This document shows, in pieces, positions 1 through 17,361 of a stretch of 64,000 bases of DNA. Source of the DNA: Lumbricus rubellus. Taxonomy: Eukaryota > Annelida > Clitellata > Crassiclitellata > Lumbricidae. The notes under the pieces were generated by a model, which had not been told where the DNA came from, made no database searches, and saw nothing but the letters and a program-made list of their open reading frames with translations. The DNA is taken from contig OX243821.1 of assembly GCA_945859605.1 (NCBI GenBank), positions 18,720,935 to 18,784,934 on the forward strand, given 5' to 3'. How positions within the stretch are numbered: the stretch's first letter is position 1; each line of letters starts with the position of its first letter. The translations under genes were made by a program, and so were the position numbers.

Positions 1-202
1 TTTCTGCTTCACGTGTGCCCTGTAGCCGCTAAATCATGGATGATGAATGCAATGATCGTACACTGTTGGTGGGAAGATTAGACGGTGAGGGAGAGGATTG
101 AACATCCGCCCTCGTATGCCGAGTCTAAAGAAAATGAAGTTGTTGACACTTAATAAACATGTCTACTTTAGGGCTAGATAAAAGGACTGCTCTTCTTCAA
201 AA

Positions 203-343
203 CTACACAACTAATTCAAGAAAAGCTACACAATTCTGTGTAGTTAAACTACACACTAGGTGTGCAATGAAATGGCTCCACATAAATGTGTAGAGTAGCT
301 CCACAATACTGTGGTCGAGTGAGAGCTACACACTAATGTGGAG
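203..343. repeat. Array of six short palindromes, 50-bp period
   Basis: CTACACA...TGTGTAG-type imperfect palindromes start at 226, 249, 276, 299 and 326; a sixth, with its right arm lost, starts at 203. Spacing alternates 23 and 27 bp. Each is 16-18 bp with a 3-5-bp centre. Confidence 0.8.
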
Positions 344-413
344 GAAAGTGTGTATGTTTACTGCACATTTTGAACGAGAGTGTAGAAGAGTTTGGGGATT
401 GTTACTGAAACCA

Positions 414-452
414 GAGGTCAGGTCAGGTCAGGTCAAGTCAGGTCAGGTCAGA
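414..452. repeat. (AGGTC)n pentamer microsatellite
   Basis: Seven to eight units of AGGTC with one AAGTC variant. Confidence 0.9.
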
Positions 453-637
453 CTTTTGAATAGATTAGCCTAGTTCAGTGTCAATGCTTCTAATTTACCA
501 AACAATGTTTTTATCACTTAAAATTTCATCACTCCTCGAGCTTTTCATTCTAAACTTAAGACGCTCCTTTTCAAGAACTCTTACCCTGTCTCATCTGATA
601 CACCACCCTCCAATTTCCGGCTCAGACGACACCCGCC

Positions 638-936
638 CATGGGCGTCCGCAGGAATTTTTCTAGGGGGGCGCAAACTTTTAAATAATTGTCACATGGTCT
701 AAATTTACTGGGTGACAGTTTGAATTTCCATATTACCACGAGAGAATCCTATATTTATTACCTATACCTTATGCACCCAAAGAAAAATAAATAGGTCCAA
801 CTTGTAAATCGCACCGATAATCACTTGAAAATCGCGTTGTAACAACCACAACCAAATAATCTAAATTCATGTGCAACTATGCGAAAAATCCAGGGGGCGC
901 ACTTGCGCCCCTTGCGCCCCGCTGCGGACGCCCATG
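638..936. mobile_element. Non-autonomous hAT-like element, 299 bp
   Basis: Terminal inverted repeats CATGGGCGTCCGCAG / CTGCGGACGCCCATG, flanked by a perfect 8-bp target duplication CACCCGCC (630-637 and 937-944). No coding capacity. A relative missing its right end starts at 18357. Confidence 0.9.
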
Positions 937-1819
937 CACCCGCCTTAGTATATGTTCCGCCCTACTGAGCCTACGGTAACTCAACCCAGACCACAAATGG
1001 ACTACTCTTACGTACACACCTTTTCACTCAACGCAGCGCTCGTGAATAAGCCGGTGCCCAGCGCTTGGCTTTCAAGTGGCGCTGTAGAAATTTGGATATT
1101 ACGATTACGATTGTAGACATTTTGTGGCAATAAGAAAATGCGCTGTAGTTTTTAATCCTGGAGTGCGGAACTGTGCTTGTGCTATAAATTATAATAATTA
1201 TTATTGTACCGGTACCGGGTAGTTAAAGTGTTTGTCTGTTTTCTCTTTTTGTTGATAACCAGTTAGGCCTACAACTTATTATGCGTTACAAGCCAGGACC
1301 GCACGATCGCAATCTAGTGGCTATCACCTACCGCTCAAGTTGCCCCATCTAGCGGAGTCTTGCGAACCCCTTCTTTCGGATTTCCTGTGCAACCGAAAGT
1401 AGGCCTAGGCCTAAAACCGTTACAAGTACAACCGTTGCATACGTATTGGTGCACCTTAATAATTATATTCTTCTTGAATGGTTTCCAAAATATTATTGGA
1501 TATTGATGATGATGATAACGATGATGATGACGATGTTGTTGATGATGATGACGACGATGATGATAACGACGACAACGACGATGATGATGACGACGACGAT
1601 GTTGGTAAAATAGCATTATGGCGCTATGAGCGCCGTGCAAAGTTGCCATAAGTTATTGTATTCAAACATCTATAGGCCTACAGAGCCGTCAGTATGATAT
1701 TGAAATATAAAGTGTCGGAGAGAGTTCTTGGAGGTAGGCTATAGATCCAGAGTGGAGCCCATTACTGACCGTCCTTCCTTCATCCTCGTCCTATTTCTCA
1801 ATCATTGGGGGGGGGGGGG

Positions 1820-2037
1820 GGGAGCGCAGTGGTGTTGTGGGTATGTTTGTTGCACTGCAGGGGGAGGGTTGCAGGCTCGAATCCATCTGACCGCCGTGTA
1901 GGGACCTTGGTCAAGTTCTTCACTCGCAATTTCTCAGCGTTTCAGCGTGAAACTCCGATCCAGTGTCCGTACAGTCACCGGCAGCGCTTCTGAGTAGAAA
2001 CCTTGAAGGGTCGCTATCACAAATGCATATACAAACA
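1820..2037 (+). mobile_element. tRNA-derived SINE with LINE-type tail, near full length
   Basis: The head GAGCGCAGTGGTGTTGTGGG resembles a tRNA A-box region and GCTCGAATCC a B box. The body GTAGGGACCTTGGTCAAG and the tail GCGCTTCTGAGTAG...CTTGAAGGGTCGCTAT match at least a dozen other copies in the window. Confidence 0.85.
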
Positions 2038-2158
2038 GGGTGAGAATTGCCGGGGGGTTTCAACTCAAGTTTTTCTTAGAGCCCATATTAAAGTCTGTTT
2101 TTCACACCCCGATTCCAACCCCCCCCCCCCCAGTTATTTTTCCACAATTCTTACACTG
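2038..2158 (+). mobile_element. hAT-like MITE family B
   Basis: Ends CAGGGTGAGAATTGCCGG and CCACAATTCTTACACTG are inverted copies. Flanks TATACAAA and TACACAAA agree at 7 of 8 bases. Confidence 0.8.
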
Positions 2159-2325
2159 TACACAAACATCCATTTATCTGCATTGACGAAACCCGTTTAC
2201 CAGATCCTCGGCATCCTCTCTCTGATCTCACGACAAACCAGACTTCATTAATTTTGATCATTTCTGGACAAAGTTTCTGACACGGCGCAGTGCTCGTGAA
2301 TAAGTTGGTGCCCTGCACTTGGCTC

Positions 2326-2500
2326 CAGGGCTGTTTTTAAGGAATTTTTAGAACTGCACAACCCCTTCTTTCCTTTCCCATCCTCCATCGTAAATTACTT
2401 CCAATCGGAGGACAATGAACTTTTTTGTTAGTTTTAACTGTACAGTAGTGATTCTACAACTGCACATTTTGTGTACAACTGCACGTTAATAAAAGCCCCG
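2326..2500 (+). mobile_element. hAT-like MITE family A
   Basis: Starts CAGGGCTGTTTTTAAGG and ends GTTAATAAAAGCCCCG, with internal AACTGCAC motifs shared by all family A copies. The target duplication is not recognisable. It sits in another dispersed repeat (AGTGCTCGTGAATAAG...). Confidence 0.8.
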
Positions 2501-3398
2501 ATAGAATGAATGAATCAGAAGGTGCATTAGAATTCGTGTTCATTGAATTAGAAAACGATCGTCCTAAAATCATTGACTAATTTAATTTTAAGTCGAGAAC
2601 GCAAAGGTGGATACCGAAGAGGAATTGGCTTATGTTACAGTGTATTCCAGAAATTTGCCCACCAACAGGACAATATATGGGGAAAAACTCTCCTGCTGCC
2701 TCTACTTTTGTAGTGCCAGACCCAAGCTTGGGTAAATGAAGAGGGCTTGTATAGATATCATTGGTTTTACACAATTTACATGTAGTTCGTAATCGTAATC
2801 TCCAAACTTCTAAACCGCTACTCGAAAGCCAAGCGTGGGGCACCAGCCTATTCACGAGCGCTGCTCGTTAATTAGTTAATAACCAAACGAGAGTGAAAAG
2901 CAAGATGGCACTTCTCCTGTAATACGAATAATGCAGGTTCAAACCAGCAATGAGGCCGTCACTATTGTATTGCATTATTTTTAAAGCATGTTCAGTATGC
3001 AGTGTCAACAGTTTTGAGGCAATCACAGTGTCCCCAAGGCTACGAGAGAAGGAATGGGCTTCGAGAAAAGTAAAGGAACAAAATAAGAGAACTTAAGCTG
3101 CTCTCCCTTTGTTCCTTTGTCAGCAAGAATTTGACAGTGAATGGATGGTAATAATTATGCTTCAAATGTCATGCGAAGTTAGTGCTGCAATAATTTCAAC
3201 AACATATTTTTTTAACCTTATAATAGTATTATTAAATCATAATCAGCTATGCTATTGCAGCATATCACCACATGAAAAATTATATATATAATTATCTATT
3301 GTCAAGGTATTAATAATTACAATTTCAAGGTATAGGTAATGGAAAGGGGGGGGTTTAAAACATGCTAGAGGTGTCCGATGTCATCAAAGCATTCAAGT

Positions 3399-3404
3399 TT
3401 TATT
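3399..3404 (-). promoter_or_regulatory. Candidate poly(A) signal of the F-box-like gene
   Basis: AATAAA on the minus strand, about 190 nt past the stop codon of the F-box-like gene. The predicted 3' UTR would then consist mainly of the triplet repeat at 3418-3595. Confidence 0.45.
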
Positions 3405-3417
3405 GCTACCAATACCA

Positions 3418-3419
3418 TT

Positions 3420-3462
<43 letters not shown>

Positions 3463-3527
3463 CCACCACCACCACCACCACCACCACCACCACCACCACC
3501 ACCACCACCACCACCACCACCACCACC

Positions 3528-3577
<50 letters not shown>

Positions 3578-3596
3578 AATCATCATTATCATCTGT
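3418..3596. repeat. (CAT)n-(CAC)n-(CAT)n triplet microsatellite
   Basis: A CAT run, then about 28 CAC triplets, then another CAT run, read on the plus strand. It lies immediately downstream of the stop codon of the minus-strand F-box-like gene and before its poly(A) signal, so it is probably transcribed as GTG/ATG repeats in the 3' UTR. The long poly-His, poly-Val and poly-Thr open frames here are artefacts of the repeat. Confidence 0.95.
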
Positions 3597-6435
3597 TAGT
3601 ATTCGACAAGTCTATAGATGGTCAAACGACTCGTCGCAAGCTCCCGACGATTGCACGGAACGCGTACAACCAGATTTTGCTCTCTGTTGTACTGGACTTG
3701 GTCGGGAAACTGGAGGCTTGGCTGGAGATGTGGAACGGGATCGACACTTTCGATGACATTGAGTTCTTTGTCTAGTACCTCAGTTTTCATGTTCCGGTTG
3801 GAGACCATCAGACGGTCGTGATCGTCGACTACGTATACCTCTGCTTCAGCGTTAATGCACGACGTATAGTGGTTGACAATTGACTTGCTTTCCAATTCAA
3901 GCTCCACGATCTTTATCGCCCTTTGCCGACCAACTTGCAAGGCAAGGATCAAGTTGCCTCTTTTGCTCTCATTGACTACCTGCAGTTCATGAAAGGCTAG
4001 ATTAAGAGCGTCGAAGAAGATTTTACGTATCAACAGACCAGAAACGTCGTACATGTGCACAACATGACCCTCGTATGCACGAGCGCTCGAGTGGACTAAC
4101 AGGTGACTGTTAATAGTGACACTTATCTTTGGGTCGCTCAAAGACAGGTCACTCACCCATGGATCAAACACATCGCTCTTGTTCTTTCTTGTGACTCTCA
4201 CAACTGTATGATGTGAACGGGAATGTTGGTTGTCCATCTGGTCGAGGATGTAGATCACGTTTGACACACCACACGCCGCAATGCCGCACGGACTGCTCAT
4301 ACTATCCAGTGGGATGATGTGGATGATGTGGTTGAAGTTGCGTAGATGGTAGACAAGAATCATAAAGTCATGACCATTCGGTGTGTACAAAAGGAAGATG
4401 TTGTTCCGCATAGTTGTCATGTTCATTATGTGCAGAGCGAATGGCGATTGCTGTACAATTTCCAAGCGGATTCTCTTCTCGGCTAAAAAAAAATTGCTTA
4501 CAATAAATGACATGCACTCAATCAGTCAATTACTAAATCACTCAATATATACATATATATATGTATATCTATAGGCCCCTTCAAGATACCTACTCAGATT
4601 GGTCGGCCCGTCTCTGAAAAGAACAGATTTTGGCAATAAGTGAAAAGCAGAAGTTGGCAGCAGTGTCGTCGTCCAACCCCCGTGCACCTTGAATGGCTTT
4701 TGATTACACAATAATTAAATTCTGTTCAGACCTAAGTGCTCAATAAACCATAATAATGAAAAAATTTAGAATTTAGGAAGCAACTAAGCCCAAATGGTCG
4801 AACACACAACAAAGAGAAAGCTGGGTGTTGCATGTACAAATGCTTTAAAAAAAGGTTACATGGAGTTCTCATTGAGTAAAAAATGATCAGGGCCGTTGCT
4901 TAATCACGAGCGCTAAGCATAATGTGCTGCAGAGAAAGACGCTGAATTGGCTGAGCAAGTTTGTTCAGGGATACCAAAGGGTAAGCTGATTAGTATAAAT
5001 TATACACCATCAATTATAGACTGACTCCTATTTCAGGTCTTTGTACAACATACATCATTCGCAGGAGTTGCTCATTTTTAAATGAGAGGATTGAAGCCGT
5101 TATTTTTTCATGGACTTACTGGTGTGATCAAGAAGGGCATGAATCACTCCATGAATGTAGGCGGTGCTTGTCACTTCATTCCACATCTGACTGACTTCTG
5201 CAAGTCTTTGCAGGATCTCATCTACCTTCCTCCTCCACGCTGATTTCGACAGTTTCAGCTCAGAGACCTCTGCTGTCACCGCATACACGATCACTTGCTG
5301 AAGCACCTCGATTGGGAGATGGTGTACCTACACACAAGTAAACGTTAACGATTTCATATTTTGGTACACTTCTTTAGAGTGGCTCTTGGAAAATAACATC
5401 AACCAAGATGCAAAATCGTTCAGCCGACTGGTACACGTTCGCTGGTTCATTTCAGTAGATTTTCTAGATGCCTATTTTTTATACCAGAATAATGATGGTT
5501 GAACAGTTATGCACTGTAGGCAAAAAAATATCAGAAGGACATGGGGTTCGATGTCCGTTGACTCAACCTTCCACTCCCCAGAGGGCGGCGATTGCAAATG
5601 AGCAGCAGACAGGACGGATCAACACCTCAGTTCCCTGTCATGCAACTATAACCTGTTACAACCTGTTATCATGAGTTCCTCCATCATTTCTAATCACACG
5701 CCCTTCTCAGACTCCTCTATCCATCATACCTCGTGTTTTTCAGCCGAAACTGAAGTCACACCTTTTCAAGAACTCTTACCCTTGTCTTATCTGATCCTCC
5801 AGAGCTCTTCCAATTCCCGACCCAGACGCCAACCACCCTTGGACTACTCTTATGACCAATTCTCTAAACCATATTCAATCAAATCGTTAGATTTTCATTC
5901 CTAAGATTGTGAATTGCATTTTCAAACCACGTTACTTACGGTGGTGGGTGGCGCCAGTGTGATTCCTCTTCGCTTACGCGGCGGTCCTTCTTGATGTACT
6001 ACAAAATATATAAATGCTATTAAACCAGACGCAGTTCATTGCCTCAATTACTATACCTAGAATTTAGTATGATTAATGTTGTAATGTGACTGTAGAAAAT
6101 ATTCTCTGTGTTAATCATCTTCCAGTTAAGTCTAGCCCTTTATAAACTACTCAACTAAATCAAGGCTTCCTGTTGATAGTGCCTGGTCGGACCATGAGGC
6201 GTCGTGAGTGTCGGTCAGGGTTAGTGCCGTCATTAGATACTGTCCAAAGATATCGCACATGCATTATGCTTCGGTCCCCCGATAATATAGTTTTGCCACG
6301 GCGTTGCTCTGGTGGCACTGTGAAACGGGCTGTATCCTTTAAAGCGTACTAAAATTGCTTTCTTTCCATAAACTTACAATCAGCGTTTCTTCCGTCGCCA
6401 TCTTCGCCATCATCGCTCGGCAGTCCACGCTTCAT
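3596..6435 (-). CDS. F-box-like protein with beta-rich (propeller-like) C-terminal half, 4 coding exons, 403 aa
   Basis: Coding exons on the minus strand are 6435-6378, 5998-5940, 5327-5120 and 4482-3596. They total 1212 nt, giving 403 aa plus TAA. Each junction is GT-AG and keeps phase; the Leu20 and Thr109 codons are split. The ATG at 6435 opens an acidic leader, MKRGLPSDDGEDGDG. A basic cluster, PPRKRRG, at residues 25-31 could be a nuclear signal. Residues 43-91 look like an F-box: LPIEVLQQVI at the start and LAEVSQMWNEV at the end, with a charged insert of about 12 residues between. F-boxes bind Skp1 in SCF ubiquitin ligases. Residues 109-403, all in the last exon, alternate short hydrophobic strands and loops (for example NIFLLYTPNG, VIYILDQMD, EVYVVDDHDRLMVS), as in NHL/WD-like propellers. 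I do not recognise the exact family; the F-box call is by motif, the propeller call is inference. Confidence 0.82.
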
Positions 6436-7658
6436 CTCCGTCTCTCTTCTGCCTGATGTAGAGCAGAGCAGATCCTGGTGTAAATCCTTAAAATCCCACT
6501 CCTAGGCCTAATCGTGTTATTAGTTTTAATTTAATAGACAAAAAAATTCACATTAACAGTTATTTTATTTCAAATCTTTCTTGATGTTGTCCTTCAGCTC
6601 CGGGTGTTGACCATCGATACTGGTGTTAACATTCGACGGAATCTCCGATCCGTTAGTGACGTCACTTGCGTTTCGTTTGCTTTAGCGCTAGTTTTTCTAA
6701 TCAAACCTCAATCAATCAATCAATTTTCGTTTAATCAAAACTTCAGGCTGGAAGAACGCAGCATGTTACATACAACTAATTTTACAAAGGTTTTATATAT
6801 AAGTTCAGTTCATATATGCAACATACATAAATATTTTGCTTGAATTAATATTAATTGATATAAAATTATGTTTGCTAGGTTAAATTTTTTATCTAGGTTT
6901 GCTAGGCTAAAAAATGTTTTTGAATAGTACTCTAGAGATAAAGTTACAATTAGCTTTTTCAGGAAAACATAAGTCATGGGCCGAGGACGGAGTTTATGAC
7001 CACAGGAGGGGCGAGGCGGTGGGAATAATCGGTAGGCCTACGTAGGCCTACATGTAATTTATCATTGCGTATTGCGTTGAACAGGCGTTCATCAGCTTCA
7101 TCTGCCATCTCAATCTATAGGCCTAGGCCTACTTTGTCTGACCGAACATATAGGATATAATAAGATTTAAACGCCTTATCCAACATAACCTGATCGTCCT
7201 GATCTCGTCTAATTTAACTGCACCTTACATAACATGGTGTAATATACCTAATTTATTAATTCGTTCATTCTATGGATTTATAAAAGGCCCCTTCAAGAAT
7301 CTACACAGCCCAGCCACCGCGAGCGAAAAAGACTTGAAGGTTGACATCGTATGAAACAAGAAACTATGCATTACCCAGGCCTGGTGCCTAGTAGGCTAGC
7401 TAGGCTATAGGCCTACCCTCTGTAAGCTGGAAGCAATTCCCCTTACAGGAAACAATCATGTCTGAAGCCTTCGCAGATGGGAGGCCGACCTGAGCAAAAT
7501 AAAACCGCAGAGCAGATAGGCCTAGCGCTCTTCTTCAAGAGCTCGGTAGAGTGTATACCTATCCATAATCTTACAACTTTTACATGGCGTACATTATTAT
7601 GCATGCATTAATATGAAATAGGCAGCCGCTTTTGTAAGCGTAGGCCCTACGCGAAGAC

Positions 7659-7973
7659 TTGATCCTGGGTTGGGGAGGGGGGGCGAAGGACGATCCGCGA
7701 AGCGCCGAGAAGGGAAGGGGTTTGGGAAGGAGATGTGCCCAACCCAGTGTTGAATTTTTCCAATGTCCACGCTTCAATGGCAGGATTTTAGGCTGTCATT
7801 GCAACGAAGTTGCTCATCTTTTCAGTGCTGATGGTCGTAGTTTAAGACTTCAAAAGTGTTCACTCCCATTTAATTTCCACACTCTACTGATAATATTTTT
7901 GAGCTGTCACCTCTGCAAAATTCCTCATGATTTCAGCGCTGAAAGATATGATTTAAGACGTCAAAAACAGTAG
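7659..7973 (+). repeat. Diverged relative of the 86-bp satellite unit and its left flank
   Basis: GGGAAGG...GATGTGCCC followed by TTGAATTTTTCCAATG, TTTTAGGCTGTCATTGCAAC and TTTTCAGTGC follows the same order as the left edge of the array at 37.26 kb. Two or three degenerate units are visible. Confidence 0.6.
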
Positions 7974-8191
7974 GCCTATATATACTGTTCCCATCCTATT
8001 GTATGATTGTCCCCACACTATTTGTGGCATTTTTCCAATGCTAATAGCCTTGGGTGATGACTTTAGAGATTTAATCAAAATTGTTTAATTTTTTTTAGAT
8101 TTCAACACTGTAGGCCCAAATGTAGCATTCTAAGCTGGCATCGTAACAGAATTAGTTCTAGGCCTACTCGTGACTTCAGTGCTTAGAAAAA

Positions 8192-8331
8192 GAGTGAGAA
8201 TTGACGCAGGGCTGCGGGGGGTTCAACCCCTAGTCTCTCTTAGGACGCCATAGTGAAATCCTCATTGCACACCCCAAGGCCACATAAATCAACGTCTGAC
8301 CCCCCCCCCCGTTATTTTCTACAATTCTCAT
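8192..8331 (+). mobile_element. hAT-like MITE family B, degenerate
   Basis: TGAGAATTGACGCAGGG at the left and CTACAATTCTCATACA at the right, with the family's internal GGGGTTCAACCCC and CACACCCC-like segments. Confidence 0.6.
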
Positions 8332-8399
8332 ACAATCTTGGAGATTCCGGAATAATAAGATTATGATTCTTATGATAATTGTTTTTAGGCTATATTTAT

Positions 8400-8965
8400 A
8401 ATCATTTCCACCATCATCGTCAGAATCGCCATCGTCATCATCATTATTATTATTACCATTGTTATAATCAACAATTGAATATACTATTTCTATTGCTACT
8501 ACATGTATTATTATTATTATTATTACTGCTACTTTTATGATTTTAATTATTTAATTATTATTGTTATAAAAGCATCGTCATCATTGTTATTATCATTCTC
8601 GTCATCATTATGCATAGGCGTACGGGAGGTTTCAGCAGTGGGGGGGGGGCAAAGATTGAACTTCTGCCCGAAAAAAAATATATTCGTAAAAAAGTTGACG
8701 ACCTTTTTTGTCGTTCGGGCTTGTGTTTGCCCGAAAAACCACACTTGCCCGAAAGTTGAGGGGCATTTGCCCCCCTGGACCCCGCCTCGTACGCCTATAT
8801 CAATATGGTTATTATTATTATTACTACTACTACGACAACAACTACTACTGCTGCTGTCTATGTTGAACACTACTACTACTTCTACTACTACTTAACTACT
8901 ACTGCTGCTGCTGCTGCTACTACTACTGCTGCTGCTACTACTACTACTGCTGCTGGCTTTGCAAT
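8400..8965. repeat. Degenerate ATT / ACT / GCT triplet-rich stretch downstream of the coiled-coil gene
   Basis: Runs of TTA, CTA and GCT triplets flank the inverted-repeat element. The open frames here are repeat artefacts. Confidence 0.8.
8613..8797. mobile_element. Short inverted-repeat element
   Basis: Ends ATAGGCGTACGGGAGG and CCTCGTACGCCTAT are inverted copies. The flanks ATCATTATG and ATCAATATG are a possible target duplication. No coding capacity. Confidence 0.6.
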
Positions 8966-9153
8966 TTGTGCTATAGTTCCGCAAGTGATCAAGACAAAAA
9001 CACATTCTATCATTGTTATAATTGTCAGACAATTAATTCGCTTCCGCGTCAGCCGCCAAATCGAACGAAACATAGTCATCATGACGTCATCATCGTCATC
9101 ATAACATCGTGCTCACGACATGACGTCGCTCATGACATCGTCGTCACACGTCA

Positions 9154-14454
<5,301 letters not shown>

Positions 14455-14621
14455 AGTCTTTCGCAGAATGTCCACGCTTCAGATCGACTCTAAATTGACA
14501 CAAAAATATAAAATTAATATATAATGTTTTGTTCATTAAAGCATATGGTGGACCCGCATCGATGTATGAAAGAATGCGCTGGACTATCAAGTCTCCACGA
14601 GTCGCGGAGTGCAGGGCTGGC

Positions 14622-14800
14622 AAAATTATAGTATCGGGGACCGAATGACGACGCTAACCCCATTCCTAGCCCTAACCGACACCTAATCAGACCTAACCAA
14701 CCCTCACGACGCCTAACCTGAACCTAATGGACCCTCGCGACGCCTAACATGATCCTAACCGACATGTCGGTCCCCACTACATTATGCCGGGATGGACGAC
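14622..14800. mobile_element. Short inverted-repeat element (ATCGGGGACCGA type)
   Basis: The left end TATAGTATCGGGGACCGAAT is inverted at the right as TCGGTCCCCACTACATTATG. The interior repeats CCCTAACCGAC and GACGCCTAACCTGA. Relatives lie at 34835-34945 and, as an interior, at 19754-19955. Confidence 0.65.
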
Positions 14801-15735
14801 TTGGTTGGTTTGAGACGGAAACATAGAGCTCATATATAGTGTACTCAGGGGCCAGGTCAACCATTGTTCGGCGCGAAATTCCCATTCAGTGTTGTATTTG
14901 GGAGTACCCCTGAATAGGTATCATGAAGAGGTGCTATGACAAGTACTTGAATACATACAATAAAAATTGTGTTACGTTAGGTTTGCTGCTGCAAGGCACG
15001 ATACTTAGTCAAAGTTGAGTGAACCAAAGCACAATACTTTGCCGATACTGGAATACTTAACAAGCAGTCTATTATATTAAAAAGCGTTTAAAGTATATTG
15101 TTCGGACCGTGACTTTTACTTATGAGAAAATAAGGTCATAATAAGAACTAGATGTAACACTGAAGTAATGCATTTACTAACACTCGATAAACGTGCTAAG
15201 GCAATTGATTTTGAAGTTCTTATTTCTCTGTGACATGTATTAACCATATAGATTTTTAAAAAGGTTCATGATGATGATGAGCTAATAATGATGATGATTT
15301 GTAATGTAGGCCTATTGTTCGCCTAGATCCCTCGCTATGAGGGCTTACGACACTTCTACAATCTCATTAGATTGATGAATCCTCTACTAAAGCTACTTGA
15401 AGTGCACATGACCTTGTGTAGTTAAGATTTTAGTTAAGTAGGCCTACTTAATTAAGTTTGTTTCTCTACATGCTCTTGACAATATAAGCTTTTCTGCAAT
15501 CTGTCATCACCTAATTTGTTTTAATCTCTTTCTTTTCAGCTATCTTGATTAATTTTTCTTGGGAATTTTTTACTTGGGTGACCCTTCCCAGCGGGATGTC
15601 CATCCCTTTTGGGCCCCCCTTTGTAGCCAATGCATGCATGTTTTGTACTTTTATTGTTTTCTTGTTTTCTGGTTGCAATAAAGTGAATTGTATTGAATTG
15701 TATAACATGCACAGAATGACAATAATTATAAGCTT
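14801..15735. other. Non-genic stretch upstream of the coiled-coil gene
   Basis: AT-rich with a few GAT triplets near 15270. No convincing exon on either strand; the frame at 15545-15787 lacks splice or family support. It may hold the promoter region of the coiled-coil gene. Confidence 0.5.
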
Positions 15736-16735
15736 AGCTCTCTTATTTACGACTGTTTCGTTTCTGATACGAGTCGCATTGAGATGAATTCTGTTCTCGA
15801 ATTTGGCAGATATGAACAAATATAAGAGAGAAATTCATCCTCAGTAATCAATAACTATTGCCTATACTTACATACTATTCCATTTCGAAACGATTCCTGC
15901 ACAGTCGAAATTTCGACAGTTTTTCAAGAAAACCTTGAAAACCTTGTCCATTGGTTTTTTCTTGCAAAAAAATCGACATCTTACAATCGTCATCATATCA
16001 GGTGAGATTGTGAGGAAGACGTTAGGCATCACATTTCCGCAGAGATTTCGTCATTTGATTTACTCAGAATGAAGATATAGCTCTCTTACCAACGCCCGTT
16101 TCTATGGTGATACGAGTCGCTGTCAGGTGAATTCTTATCTCGAATTTCGATGAATCAGAAAAGATAAGGCAGAAATTCATCCTCAGTAATCAATAACTAT
16201 TGCCTACTCACCTACTATTCCATTTTGAAACGATTCCTGCACTGTCGGAATTTCGACAGTTTTTCAAGAAAACCTTAGTCCATTGGTTTTTTCTTGCAAA
16301 AAATTCGACCTCTTACAATCGTCATCACATCAGGTGAGATTGTGAGGGAGACGTTAGGCATCACATTTCCGCAGAGATTTCGTCATTTGATTTGCTCAGA
16401 ATCTCTCTTACCAACGCCCGTTTCTATGGTGATACGAGTCGCTGTCAGGTGAATTCTTATCTCGAATTTCGATGAATCAGAAAAGATAAGGCAGAAATTC
16501 ATCCTCAGTAATCAATAACTATTGCCTACTTACCTACTATTCCATTTTCAAACGATTCCTGCACAGTCGAAATTTCGATAGTTTTTCAAGAAAACCTTGA
16601 TGGTTAGTCCATTGGTTTTTTCTTTCAAAAAACCTCGACCTCTTACAATAGACGGTAGACAGAGCTTGCAATGGAGACGCTGGCTAACACCTTCCCGCTG
16701 AAAGTTCGTCACCAGAGTGAAGGTATGTTTATTTT
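15736..16735 (+). repeat. Tandem triplication of a ~330-bp block
   Basis: Three copies start near 15736, 16081 and 16402, each opening with CTCTCTTA and sharing GATACGAGTCGC, CAGTAATCAATAACTATTGCC and TTTTTCAAGAAAACC. Copies 2 and 3 are closer to each other than to copy 1. The end of copy 3 carries the possible exon at 16671; in copies 1 and 2 the matching segment is recognisable but diverged. Confidence 0.9.
16671..16722 (+). CDS. Possible first coding exon of a plus-strand gene (17 codons)
   Basis: An ATG at 16671 opens 17 codons, METLANTFPLKVRHQSE, ending in phase 1 at a good donor, GAAG|GTATGT. The start context, TTGCAATGG, has G at +4 but C rather than a purine at -3. It sits in the third, intact-looking copy of a triplicated block; the equivalent positions in the two upstream copies have lost the ATG. 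It faces away from the coiled-coil gene, so 14.5-16.7 kb would be a head-to-head promoter region. I found no downstream exon and no family match, so it could be chance. Confidence 0.35.
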
Positions 16736-17361
16736 ATCGACCTTCTGCTTGCTCTAAGATTGATTCTATTCTAGATTTTTTTAGCAATCGGCATTATTAA
16801 GAAAATCGGCTATTTTTAGCGGAAAAGTCGACTCTCTCCAAGCCGAATTAAGCTTGTTTCAAATTTTAAATCAATAGAGTAGGCTATATTCCGTTGATAA
16901 TTTACGACCAGACGATTAAAAAAGGTCATAAGATTTTTTTGGGGGGAATTATATATATATATATTTCACACATTTCGGCCGAATGACTAAAAAGTCATCA
17001 CATTTTCCCGGCAAAGATCACCGAAAGTCTTGCCCCTCCTTCAAAAATTTCTGTATCCGCCCCTGTCAACCATTACCAGGGGCGCCGTTAGGCGTACGCA
17101 CTTACGCAAGTGCGTACAGCGCGGAAAGGCCCAAAAATTTTTTTTTCACAAATTGCAAATTTATTATAAGCGACGAAATTCTATTGAAATTTTATAATCT
17201 ATAGAATATACTTACTTCCTTACTTACTTACACTCTAATAGAGAGCCATCTTGGCATTGAGCGTCTTATAGCCGCCTAGGCCCTAGAGGTCTATGGATCC
17301 TGGGATTCCTGGATGTATAGGCCCTAAAACCGTTAAAACTTTTTTTTAAATTTAATTTTTG

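Noticed and set aside
414..452. AGGTCA half-sites resembling nuclear receptor elements
   Set aside because: It is a pentamer microsatellite; the half-site match follows from the unit itself and there is no nearby gene.
3362..3775. Poly-histidine protein on the plus strand
   Set aside because: Produced by the CAT/CAC microsatellite and the antisense of the F-box-like gene's last exon.
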